NCBI GenBank assembly: GCA_024234995.1 | Contig: JACKNF010000001.1 | Span: 372,001 to 436,000 of the forward strand | Direction of reading: 5' to 3' | Source: Gammaproteobacteria bacterium | Lineage (GTDB): Bacteria; Pseudomonadota; Gammaproteobacteria; Competibacterales; Competibacteraceae | DNA: 64,000 bases | Shown: positions 9,680-17,810 of the stretch, in pieces | Numbering within the stretch: the stretch's first letter is position 1 | Layout: each line of letters opens with the position of its first letter | Made by a program: the position numbers and the translations under genes | Notes under the pieces: model-generated | Told to the model about the DNA's origin: nothing | The model's database searches: none | What the model saw: only the letters and a program-made list of their open reading frames with translations

Positions 9680-10797
9680 TCCGGGATGCATTTTATCGGC
9701 GCCATTGTGTTAATAGCTGTCAAATGAGGTTCAGGGGCAGGATGAGGTGGCAGCAGGCCCCTTAGCCGCGCTTCCCGCTCCACAGGCGGCAATTGACCAA
9801 TCGCCTCCGCGGCCCGGTAAAATGCTGCAAAATCGTGTCCTGCCCGTTCAAACAATGCTAGAAATGCTGGAACTTGCCGGTGGTAAGTATTGACGCCAGC
9901 CAGCTTGGCGTTGTTCAGGTCTTGTGCGAACCAGCGGTCATAACCTGCATAACCCGCCCAGTTCTGCTTAAGTTCCTGATAGCGTTCGCGCAGTTTCGCT
10001 AAAATATACTGCTTGCACACCCGTTTCTCTGCCTCGTTCTGAGGAGAACCATAAAGTGCCGCCAGTTGTGCACGGGTATCTGCGGTTAATTGTAAAAATT
10101 GCGCGCGCCGGCGGTGATCTGTGACATATTCGTGGTACTCAAGGACTGTGCCGCGCCGCTCCAGCCAGCGTTCGGCGCCCAACTGGCCTACAGCGGTCGC
10201 GAACGCTTCATTGAAAGCTGTATCATCTGCGATATACAACCGCTGATGGGCTAGCTCATGAAACATCAATTCCGCCAGCTGTCCTGTGGGCCAGCTGATA
10301 AAGGTGCTTAGTAGTGGATCGTCGAACCAGCCAAGCGTCGAGTAGGCGGTAATGTCGGCTACATAAACATCATCGCCTGCGGTGCGCAATTCCCCAGCTA
10401 ACTGGTAAGCTGCCGCAACGTCAAAATAACCGCGATAGCTCAGGCAGCCCACCATCAGGAAACACCATTGGCGCGGCTGTAGATCCAATTCTGGCGCGGC
10501 GAACACGTTTTTTACCACCCAGGGCCGCTGGAGGCCGGAAAAGCTCCGGTAGCTGCTATTATCCGGCAGGGCCAGCTCCTCGCTGGCGAAGTCGCGCAAA
10601 GCCTGCGCGGCTTTCAACCGCTGGCGCAGTTCCGGCGAGGTTGCTGGATCGGCCAGTACCTCTGCTACGGGCCGGCGGACGCGCCAAAGTTCCCATTGAC
10701 CCGCGGCCGCTTGTCGGTAATAGGCCAGATCGGCGCAACCTGATAAAGCCAGGATACTCAGGGTTAACATTGAAACCCAAAATCGGAAAAGCTGCAC
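9676..10797 (-). CDS. Predicted zinc aminopeptidase lipoprotein (COG4324-like)
   Basis: A 373-residue protein with a lipoprotein signal (hydrophobic stretch ending in the lipobox LSGC at about residue 21), so it is probably anchored to a membrane on the periplasmic side. A metalloprotease motif HELAHQ is followed by a downstream NEAFAT glutamate, the arrangement of gluzincin-like enzymes and of the family annotated as putative aminopeptidase. The substrate is unknown. The stop overlaps the start of the downstream peptide ABC gene, suggesting a peptide-use operon (inference). Confidence 0.82.
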   Translation of the reverse strand: MQLFRFWVSMLTLSILALSGCADLAYYRQAAAGQWELWRVRRPVAEVLADPATSPELRQRLKAAQALRDFASEELALPDNSSYRSFSGLQRPWVVKNVFAAPELDLQPRQWCFLMVGCLSYRGYFDVAAAYQLAGELRTAGDDVYVADITAYSTLGWFDDPLLSTFISWPTGQLAELMFHELAHQRLYIADDTAFNEAFATAVGQLGAERWLERRGTVLEYHEYVTDHRRRAQFLQLTADTRAQLAALYGSPQNEAEKRVCKQYILAKLRERYQELKQNWAGYAGYDRWFAQDLNNAKLAGVNTYHRQVPAFLALFERAGHDFAAFYRAAEAIGQLPPVEREARLRGLLPPHPAPEPHLTAINTMAPIKCIPE

Positions 10798-10913
10798 AAA
10801 AATCCCTCGTTCAATCTGCTACTGTCCTAATCAAGACCTGAGCAATGTTTCCAGCGCTGGAGATTGAGAAACGCTTGCTGAACTTCACGAATGATCGGAT
10901 GAATACAGACACA

Positions 10914-12150
10914 ATGACCATTTATCTTGTCGGCGGTGCTGTCCGTGACGCGCTGTTGAACCTGCCGGTTAAAGAACGGGACTGGGTCGTGGTCGGCGCT
11001 ACTCCGGACGACTTGCTGACTCGTGGCTTCCGTCCGGTTGGCAAGGATTTTCCGGTATTCCTGCATCCGGAAACCCATGATGAATACGCCCTGGCGCGTA
11101 CCGAACGCAAGACCGCGCCGGGCTATCATGGGTTCCACGTCCACGCGCGCTCCTGAGGTGACTCTGGAGGATGATTTGCAAAGCGCCGTGACCTTACCAT
11201 CAATGCCATGGCGCGTGATGCGCAAGGTCAATTGATCGATCCCTATCACGGCGCCCGCGATCTCGAAGCCCGTTGGTTGCGTCATGTGTCGCCAGCCTTT
11301 GCTGAAGACCCGGTGCGAATTCTTCGCGTGGCCCGCTTTAGCGCCTGTTATGCGTCACTCGGCTTCCGGGTTGCACCGGAAACCCTGGCTCTGATGCGAG
11401 ACATGGTCGCCAGTGGCGAAGTTGATCACCTGACGTCAGAACGGGTTTGGGTGGAAACTGTGCGCGCATTGGGCGAATCGCGTCCCGAGCGATTCATTGA
11501 AACTCTGCGCGCGACTGTGGCGCGCTGGCGCGCATTTTTCCGGAGCTGGACGCTTGTTCGGCGTACCGCAGCCTCCCGCGCATCATCCAGAAATTGACAC
11601 GGGCGTCCATACACTGATGGCCTTGGCCCAGGCGGTACGGCTAGGCGCGCGGATGCCGTGACCCGTTTCGCGGTGTTGGTTCACGATTTCGGTAAGGGGA
11701 ATGACTCCATCTGAAGAATGGCCGCGTCATCTCGGCCATGAAGATCGCGGCGCCGATCTGGTACGCACCTTCTGCCAGCGGCTGCGGTTCCTAACCTGCA
11801 CCGGGAACTGGGGTCCTCACCGCCCGTTATCATACGCATTGCCATCGGGCGTTAGAGTTACGCCCAAAACCCTCCTCAAAATTCTGCAAGGATTAGACGT
11901 CCTGCGCAAACCGCAGCGCTTTGAACAGTTCTTGCTGGCTTGCAGAAGCGGATGCCCGGGTCGCCTGGGACTGGAAAACCGGAATTATCCCCAGGCAGAT
12001 CTGTTGCGACGTATCTATCAAGCTGCATCCAGCATCCAGGCGCGACCGTTGATGGAGCAAGGTTTAAGCGGGCTGGCGCTGGCCGAAGCCTTGCGGCAAG
12101 AACGGCTGGCGGCAATTACTGCTAAGCGACAAGCATTTGAAACGTGTTAA
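10914..12150 (+). CDS. cca: Multifunctional CCA-adding enzyme (reading frame interrupted by several indels)
   Basis: tRNA nucleotidyltransferase that adds and repairs the 3' CCA. The N terminus is typical (IYLVGGAVRDALL, then DEYALARTERK). The frame then breaks near 11150 and 11185 and resumes with DLTINAMARDAQGQLIDPYHGARDL and EDPVRILRVARFSA. It breaks again near 11515 and 11550 and resumes with the HD-domain part (VLVHDFGKG, LGHEDRG) and a C-terminal EALRQERLAAI. The domain order is that of full-length gammaproteobacterial Cca with HD phosphohydrolase. The breaks look like single-base indels in an otherwise conserved gene. An in-frame ATG at 10899 is an alternative start. Confidence 0.85.
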
Positions 12151-12158
12151 TGTAGCGC

Positions 12159-12185
12159 TTGACCCGCACTTTTTCTGGTTATAAT
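12159..12185 (+). promoter_or_regulatory. Strong sigma70-type promoter of a small RNA
   Basis: TTGACC at 12159-12164 and a perfect TATAAT at 12180-12185 are separated by 15 bases (16 if the -35 is read as CTTGAC). The promoter starts directly after the cca stop codon and fires away from it. It would start a transcript near 12192, which fits the structured RNA and terminator that follow. Confidence 0.7.
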
Positions 12186-12191
12186 CCGCCA

Positions 12192-12390
12192 CCCTATGAA
12201 CCAGAAACTTCGTAACCCCATTTTTATCCGTGGCTGACCGGTATTCACCGGCGGTACGCGGTTGCGTGTCAGCGATGGATCTGACGTAGATCCTGCGAGA
12301 TTCAGCTCGGAGGGTCCTTGCCAGGCAGCCCTCCGGACGGGAATATAAGAACCCCGGTCGGCGGTGCGCCGACCGGGGTTTTGTTTTTTC
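12192..12390 (+). ncRNA. Candidate structured small RNA of about 195 nt, family not recognised
   Basis: The stretch between the promoter and the terminator carries no plausible protein but a series of perfect hairpins. GCTGAC (12233) pairs with GTCAGC (12268) and encloses two small hairpins: CCGGT-ATTC-ACCGG (12238-12251; it shares one C with the closing stem) and ACGC-GGTT-GCGT (12256-12267). These are followed by GGATCT-GACGT-AGATCC (12277-12293), CGAG-ATTCAG-CTCG (12296-12309) and GGAGGG/CCCTCC (12309-12334). It does not show the features I know of 6S, SRP, RNase P, tmRNA, FMN, TPP or cobalamin RNAs. AACCCC at 12214-12219 repeats the first six bases of the terminator's 5' arm and could compete for the same partner. 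No gene follows for 650 bases, so a free small RNA is likelier than a riboswitch. Confidence 0.6.
12350..12390 (+). terminator. Strong intrinsic terminator
   Basis: A perfect 14-bp stem (AACCCCGGTCGGCG at 12350-12363 with CGCCGACCGGGGTT at 12367-12380) around a 3-base loop is followed by TTGTTTTTT. It ends the small RNA transcript; the reverse strand lacks a comparable T run. Confidence 0.9.
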
Positions 12391-12509
12391 TGCAACTTGT
12401 TCGAAGCAGCCCCGCTGCTGCACAGCGGTACCGGTTCTGAATGCCGGTCTGGCGCGCTCACGCTAACCATCGCACGGCGTGTATCGGGCGGCAGCGGGAC
12501 TTCGAAGCG

Positions 12510-12582
12510 AGGAAAGTAGCTCAGTGGGTAGAGCAGCTGATTCATCATCAGTCGGCCGAGGGTTCAACTCCCTCCTTTTCAC
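12510..12582 (+). tRNA. tRNA-Met-like gene (anticodon CAU), degenerate 3' end
   Basis: The sequence folds into a cloverleaf: D arm GCTC..GAGC, anticodon stem GCTGA/TCAGT around loop TTCATCA (CAU), a 5-base variable loop, and T arm GAGGG-TTCAACT-CCCTC. The acceptor pairs only six of seven positions (A10-A81 mismatch, one G-U). Position 37 is C instead of a purine. The 3' end reads CTGG rather than NCCA, unlike the five tRNAs at 5.6-6.3 kb. It may be a decayed or rearranged copy, or carry sequence errors. Confidence 0.5.
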
Positions 12583-12602
12583 TGGTTAAGGCCCTCAACG
12601 GG

Positions 12603-12632
12603 CCTGCGGTTCGAATCCGCTTGGATGCCACA
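12603..12632 (+). other. Orphan tRNA 3' half (T arm plus acceptor-like end)
   Basis: GCGG-TTCGAAT-CCGC forms a T arm with the invariant TTCGAAT loop, followed by TTGGATGCCA, which ends like a tRNA 3' acceptor. No matching 5' half (GGCATCC) lies within 100 bases upstream. Such orphan 3' halves can mark an integration site in or next to a tRNA gene, but no integrase is seen here. Confidence 0.35.
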
Positions 12633-13030
12633 AGCATCCCTCCTCGCAACACCCGGGAGCCGTCCCGGCGGGCGGTTGTTGACCTCGCGTTTCGGCGTGA
12701 TGTTGATGGCTGGCCTGCAGCGCCTGCGTGACCTTGCGCGGCGGGCAACGGGTCGGTGCCAATGATTGGCCAGCCGGCCGCAGCGAAAGCAGGCAAGGAT
12801 GCCTCGCGTTGCAGCCTGGCCCGCCGGTGATCCGCCCGGTCTGCCCCGTCGCCCGCTGCATGGGCGTGGGGCGCGCTTCCAATTCTTTCAACCTGATTAT
12901 CAACTCAGCCGGCGGGAGCCGTTCTTAATGACATCCTGACGTTCGGCAGTGGCGGGCCAGAAACGGTGCCGATAGCAACACGCCACGCTCAACCGCTGGA
13001 TACGGCGGAACAGGAAGACCCAAAATACAT
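12633..13030. other. GC-rich stretch without a recognised gene
   Basis: About 400 bases between the tRNA-like sequences and the SPFH gene. The open frames on both strands have no recognisable protein sequence and no good ribosome binding sites. I see no terminator or repeat apart from short GC-rich palindromes. Confidence 0.5.
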
Positions 13031-13047
13031 TTATAAGGAGAACCAAG

Positions 13048-14196
13048 ATGTTGGGTTACCAACGAATCATCATTGCCCAAAACGAGCGTGGGCTTCACTT
13101 CTATAACCGCCGGTTGGTGGCCATTCTGGAACCGGGGGTCTACCGCTGGTTCGATCCGCTGCGTCATCATGAGGTGCAGCGCTACGATCTGACTGTGGCT
13201 GAGTTCAACCATCCGTGGTTGGATGTGTTGTTGCAGACCGATCCGGTTTTGGTGGAACAACACTTCCAAGTCGTGGAAACTGGTGAACACCAGGTTGGCT
13301 TAATTTACAAGAACGGTCGCCTGGAAGGCGTATTGCCGCCAGCAACCCGGCAGGCTTACTGGCGTGGCCCGGTCGAGGTGAAGGTAGAGATGCTTGACAC
13401 CGGTACGGACTACGCCCTGTCACGGGCGCATGCTGCCCTACTGGCCCGGCCTTCGGCAGCGCTGGCCCGGAACCTGAACGGCTTTATCCTGGCCACCGAG
13501 GTTGAAGATAACCACGTTGGCTTACTGTTGGCCGATGGTGAACTGGTACGCACCTTGCCGCCTGGTCTGCATGCCTTCTGGCGCTTCAACCGGGTGATTA
13601 AGGTGGAAACTGTGGATCTGCGTTTGCAGACCGTGGAAGTCTCTGGTCAAGAAATTCTGACCAAGGATAAGGTCAGCCTGCGCGTTAACCTGTCGGCAGT
13701 GTATCGAATCGCCGATCCAGTCAAGGCGCGGAGCGAACTGGGCAACATCGCTGAATACTTGTACCGGACCTTGCAATTCGGTTTGCGGCAGGCCATCGGC
13801 ACCCAGCCGCTGGATAGTTTGCTCGGCGACAAGGACGACTTGGATCGGGTCGTGCGGAACTACGCAGCGGAACGGATTGAGCCGCATGGATTGGTAATGG
13901 AGACGGCCGGCATTAAGGATGTGATCCTGCCCGGCGAGATGAAGGATATTCTCAACCAGGTAGTAACCGCCGAGAAAGCAGCGCAGGCCAATGTCATCCG
14001 CCGGCGTGAGGAAGTCGCCGCCACCCGATCGCTGCTCAACACAGCGAAGCTGATGGAAGAGAACCCGGTTCTGCTGCGCTTAAAGGAACTGGAAGCGCTG
14101 GAAAAAGTGGTGGATAAGGTCGAGCGGCTGACTGTGTTTGGTGGCCTGGATGGCGTATTGCGCGATACAGTGCGCATCAATCTGCCGGCCCATTGA
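13048..14196 (+). CDS. SPFH/band 7 (slipin-like) protein with three N-terminal repeats
   Basis: Members of this superfamily scaffold membrane microdomains. The SPFH core can be read at about residues 185-300 (ILTKDKVSLRVNLSAVYRI, then a coiled region with TAEKAAQANVIRRREEVAATRS). Before it, a module with the pattern GLxxxxxxLxxxLPPGxxxFW followed by VEVxxxDL occurs three times, starting near residues 15, 84 and 158. There is no obvious N-terminal membrane helix, unlike classical slipins. The start is fixed by AAGGAG 10 bases upstream. It is intact inside a region where most genes are interrupted. The exact role is unknown. Confidence 0.8.
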   Translation: MLGYQRIIIAQNERGLHFYNRRLVAILEPGVYRWFDPLRHHEVQRYDLTVAEFNHPWLDVLLQTDPVLVEQHFQVVETGEHQVGLIYKNGRLEGVLPPATRQAYWRGPVEVKVEMLDTGTDYALSRAHAALLARPSAALARNLNGFILATEVEDNHVGLLLADGELVRTLPPGLHAFWRFNRVIKVETVDLRLQTVEVSGQEILTKDKVSLRVNLSAVYRIADPVKARSELGNIAEYLYRTLQFGLRQAIGTQPLDSLLGDKDDLDRVVRNYAAERIEPHGLVMETAGIKDVILPGEMKDILNQVVTAEKAAQANVIRRREEVAATRSLLNTAKLMEENPVLLRLKELEALEKVVDKVERLTVFGGLDGVLRDTVRINLPAH

Positions 14197-14208
14197 GGGT
14201 GTGTATAT

Positions 14209-14252
14209 AGTGACCCTCACCCATGCCTCTCTCTCGCGATCGGGAGAGAGGC
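14209..14252. repeat. Short C/G-rich palindromic element
   Basis: CCCTCACCC is followed by GCCTCTCTC (14225-14233) and its exact complement GAGAGAGGC (14244-14252) around a 10-base loop. It lies in the gap between the SPFH and MFS genes and resembles the CCCTCNCCC-type palindromes found elsewhere in the window (16.9, 21.0, 29.35, 57.5-57.8 and 58.36 kb). Confidence 0.55.
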
Positions 14253-14282
14253 TTTGATGCTGCTGCCGAGAGCCGAACATAC

Positions 14283-15546
14283 ATGTCTAGCACCATCGCG
14301 ATGTTATTGCTGGGTCTGGGAACGCTATTGGTGGGGAATGGCCTGCTCGGTACTTTGCTAGGCATCCGGGCACGGCTGGAAGGCTTTACGAACACTGCGA
14401 TTGGTACGCTGATGGCGGCCTATTTTCTGGGTTATGTGGCGGGTACTTTCCTGGTCCCGGCCTTGATCCGGCGGGTGGGTCATATCCGCACCTTCGCTGC
14501 ACTGGCAGCGATGGGTTCGGTATCTGCGCTGTGCTACGGGCTGATCGTGCATCCGGCCGCCTGGGCAGTGTTGCGGATGATAACAGGTATCGCAGTGCTA
14601 GGCGTCTATATGGTGGTGGAAAGCTGGCTCAATGAACAGGCGCCGCACCACATTCGCAGTCAGGTCTTCGCGATCTACATGGTCGTGACGCTGGTTAGTC
14701 TGGCTGCTGGGCAATATCTGATCCTGACAGGCGATACGGGTGCCCTGGTGCTTTTCGCCATCGCTTCCATACTGTTCACTTTAGGATTGATGCCTATTGC
14801 CACCACCCGTATCCATGCCCCTCAACCGCAGGCATACTCATCGGTAAGCCTGCTTCATCTATTCTGGCTAGCGCCCTTGGCCGCTTGCGGTGCATTCATA
14901 GCCGGTATTGTCAGCGGTGCTTTCTGGAGCCTGGGCGCAGTGTTCGCACAGCGGATGGGCTTGCCGGAAGAAGGTATCGCCTTATTCATGAGCGCCACCA
15001 TTATCGGCGGCGCGTTGCTGCAATGGCCCATTGGCCGGCTGTCCGACCGTTATGGCCGGCGCTTCATACTCACCACGGTCAGCTTCGCCGCCGCCCTGGT
15101 GGTGCTGCTGGCGCTACAGGTGATGTATGAATCGCTGGCAGCGCTGATAGTTTGCGCTTTCCTGTATGGCGGGCTGATGTTCTCGGTCTACAGTCTGAGC
15201 GTAGCGCTCATGAATGACCGGCTGAGCGCACCGGGGATGTGCTGGATGCTACGCGCGGTTTGTTGTTGATCTTTGGCATAGGTTCGATTGCCGGGCCGGC
15301 AATCGGTGGCCCGCCCGGCGGATGGGTTTGGGCCTGGCACTATCCCTGCCCACTCAGCCGCTTGGCTGGGTCTGCTACCAGTTTGCTGGGTCTGATGCGT
15401 TTGGTTTTGGCCAAACCGGTTCCTCTAGTACAACAGGGTCGGTTTGTGCTCATGGTGCGCACCACACCGGTGGTTTGGAGATGCTGCCGCAGACCGATGT
15501 TCAACCCGAACTGGATCTGCCGCCCATCGAAAGATTCCTAAGATAA
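14283..15546 (+). CDS. MFS transporter, YcaD-like (reading frame interrupted near the 3' end)
   Basis: A polytopic inner-membrane protein of the major facilitator superfamily. I start it at the ATG at 14283 (MSSTIAMLLLGLG), directly before the first membrane helix. The loop motif RLSDRYGRR follows helix 8. The long frame ends at 15269, but the expected continuation is found in the next frame (DATRGLLLIFGIGSIAGPAIGG, from about 15240). After further shifts near 15320 and 15470 the expected tail LEMLPQTDVQPELDLP appears, ending at 15546. A single transporter gene with at least three indels is therefore the best reading. The substrate is unknown. Confidence 0.78.
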
Positions 15547-15599
15547 GGTTTATCAGCAGCTAAACTTCAAGAGCGATTCAACATTTCGGAGAAGCACTC

Positions 15600-16613
15600 A
15601 TGATTCGAGCCTACGCCGCCCATGAAGCCAAAGGCAAACTCACGCCGTTCGAATACGATCCTGGCGAACTGAAGCCGGATCAAGTCGAGCTGGATGTCAT
15701 TGCCTGTGGCATCTGCCATTCGGACCTCTCCGTCCTGAATAATGAATGGCAAAACAGTGCTTATCCTTTAGTGCCGGGTCATGAAGCCGTCGGCACGATC
15801 GCCCAGACCGGCAGCAATGTCAAACACCTAAAGGTCGGCGACACGGTTGGTTTGGGCTGGTTCAGCGGCAGTTGCATGATCTGCGACCAATGTATGAGCG
15901 GCAATCACAATCTGTGCGCCAGCAGTGAGCAAACGATCATCAGCCGCCACGGCGGGTTCGCTGATAAGGTGCGTTGCAATGCAGAATGGGCGATGCCGTT
16001 GCCAACCGGATTGGATGCAAGAAAAGCCGGGCCGTTGTTCTGCGGCGGCATTACCGTCTTTAACCCTATTGTTCAGTTCGATGTGAAGCCCACCGACCGG
16101 GTTGGGGTGGTCGGCATTGGCGGATTGGGCCACTTGGCCATCCAGTTTCTGAACAAATGGGGCTGTGAAGTGACGGCATTCACCTCCAGCGAATCCAAGC
16201 GGGACGAAGCTTTGGATATGGGTGCGCATCAAGTTGTCAATTCCCGCAACGAGGGGCAACTGGAGAAAATCGCCGGCTCGCTGGATTTCATCCTATCGAC
16301 TGTCAATGTTGATCTGAACTGGCCAGCGTTTCTGAATGTTCTAGGACCGAAAGGACGGCTGCATACGGTTGGAGCGGTACTGACACCTATTCCTGTTGCG
16401 GCATTTTCGCTGATCACCGGTCAGAAGAGCGTGGTATCCGGTTCGCCGCTGGGTTCTCCGGCGACTATTCGCAAGATGCTGGATTTCTGTGCCCGGCATC
16501 GGATCGCACCAGTAACCGAGCATTTTCCGATGAGCCAGGTCAATGAAGCGCCAGCCCGTCTGGAGGCCGGTAAAGCACGCTATCGCATTATTTTGGAAAA
16601 CGATTTTACCTAA
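15600..16613 (+). CDS. ahr: NADPH-dependent aldehyde reductase / zinc alcohol dehydrogenase, Ahr type
   Basis: Medium-chain zinc dehydrogenase of 337 residues that reduces aldehydes in the cytoplasm. Catalytic zinc ligands are seen in CGICHSDLS and GHEAVG. The structural zinc cysteines lie in CMICDQCMSGNHNLC, and the Rossmann motif is GIGGLGHLA. The residues after the second strand (FTSSESKR) favour NADP(H). The whole sequence parallels E. coli Ahr (YjgB), including CGGITVF and the C-terminal GKARYR. It is intact and ends four bases past the rsmE stop on the opposite strand, so the two genes are convergent and overlapping. Confidence 0.92.
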   Translation: MIRAYAAHEAKGKLTPFEYDPGELKPDQVELDVIACGICHSDLSVLNNEWQNSAYPLVPGHEAVGTIAQTGSNVKHLKVGDTVGLGWFSGSCMICDQCMSGNHNLCASSEQTIISRHGGFADKVRCNAEWAMPLPTGLDARKAGPLFCGGITVFNPIVQFDVKPTDRVGVVGIGGLGHLAIQFLNKWGCEVTAFTSSESKRDEALDMGAHQVVNSRNEGQLEKIAGSLDFILSTVNVDLNWPAFLNVLGPKGRLHTVGAVLTPIPVAAFSLITGQKSVVSGSPLGSPATIRKMLDFCARHRIAPVTEHFPMSQVNEAPARLEAGKARYRIILENDFT

Positions 16614-17408
16614 TCCCAATCACCCCATAGCGCTTGCAAAAGCCGCCAGCGCCGCAACGCCGGCGGTTTCGGTGCAGCACCCGCGGGCCCCAAGCGGATG
16701 CCAGTAAATCCAGTTCTGTGAGCCTGGGCAATCTCCGCTGGGCTCAAACCGCCTTCGGGGCCAATGAGGAGTGTCACGGTTCCGTGGGTGGTTCCAGTCT
16801 GCGCAAGCCTTGTTTTGCCAATGGATCGAGCAACAAGCGCAAGCATTCTTGAACGTCTTCCTCGATTGCTTCACCTCCCTCTTTAACCCTCCTTTACGGG
16901 GAGGCGGGAAAGAGCCGTTCAGCTGTTGCCAGCCACTGGATCAGTGGCAGTGGTTCCCGTAATTCCGGTAATTGATTGCGTCCGCATTGCTCACAGGCGC
17001 CGATTACAATGCCGCGCCAGTGCTGGATCTTGCGTATCAACCGCTCACCGGCTAAATCAACCCCGCTGCGTTTCGCAAACAGCGGTTGGATCGCGGCAAC
17101 GCCCAATTCCACGGCTTTCGGAGGGTGTAATCCATCTTTTCACCGCGTGAGATGCCTTGCGCCAGCGTCACCTGCAAAGGCGATTCAGCCTCGCCAGGTA
17201 AGGCGCTGGTTACTTGCACCCAGGCTTCTCGCTTGCTGACTTCTAGCAATTTTGCTGCAAATGTTCCGCCTTGGCCGTTGAACAACGTCAGAGGTGCATC
17301 TGGCTTGAGCCGTAAGACGCGCACTGCATGATTAAAGGCATTCTCATTCAGCGGCAGGGTCATACCGGCTGCTAGCGGGACCGGGAGGTAAAGTCGAGGA
17401 ACACGCAT
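16610..17408 (-). CDS. rsmE: 16S rRNA m3U1498 methyltransferase (frame interrupted, repeat inserted)
   Basis: SPOUT-class enzyme that methylates U1498 of 16S rRNA. The N terminus MRVPRLYLP and the segment LAQGISRGEKMDYTLRK are in one frame (17408 to about 17100). The frame then shifts to VELGVAAIQPLFAKRSGV and CEQCGRNQLPELREP. The C terminus LLIGPEGGLSPAEI, with the cofactor-binding knot, is in a third frame. Between the last two lies a C/G-rich palindrome (16872-16908) that is not part of the family sequence and brings a stop codon. The conserved parts are all in order, so one gene was intended. Confidence 0.85.
16872..16908. repeat. C/G-rich palindromic element inside rsmE
   Basis: CACCTCCCTCTTTAACCCTC is followed by TTTAC and GGGGAGG: CCTCC (16888-16893 region) pairs with GGAGG (16900-16904). 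It interrupts the rsmE coding sequence at a place where the family has no insertion. Confidence 0.5.
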
Positions 17409-17810
17409 GTCGATGTGAATCCAGAAAATCTTGACGGGCGGTTAATGATATTGCTGTCCGCCAAATTTCACTGCACACCGCAGCCGCTGACTGCGGACGG
17501 CCTAAAACTTTGAACGAGATGGCGCCCGGCGGGATGCAGCCAGTCCAACTGTTTCGCAGTCTCGACCTCTTCTGCTCCTGCGTCAAAGCGCATTGCTGCA
17601 TCTTAGGCCAGGATTTTGATCATCCGGCCCATACGGCTAAAAAGGGCAATTACTAGAACCATATCGCTACAAAGTTTTCAGCAATGGCTTGCAGCGTGCC
17701 AGCTGCGACAGACTGCAGCGTTGTTCAGGATAGTCACTCTTGCGGAAGATGGTTCGCCTAAGCCAATGATTCGATGCTGCTGTGTCTCCCGCAAGGTGCC
17801 ATTACCCCGA
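17409..17810. other. Gap between rsmE and ErcA-like gene, no gene recognised
   Basis: About 400 bases hold overlapping short open frames on both strands (for example a plus-strand frame of 74 codons from 17616), but none has a recognisable family sequence or a clear ribosome binding site. It could hide a further frame-broken gene. Confidence 0.4.

Noticed and set aside
10827..11285. Minus-strand open frame of 152 codons opposite cca
   Set aside because: The plus strand holds conserved Cca segments; the antisense frame is incidental.
12192..12340. FMN or other known riboswitch
   Set aside because: ACCGGCGGT resembles part of the FMN element, but the flanking conserved segments are absent and no riboflavin gene follows.
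12064..12548. Minus-strand open frames over the small RNA region
   Set aside because: They read through the terminator hairpin and the tRNA-like gene and have no protein-like composition.
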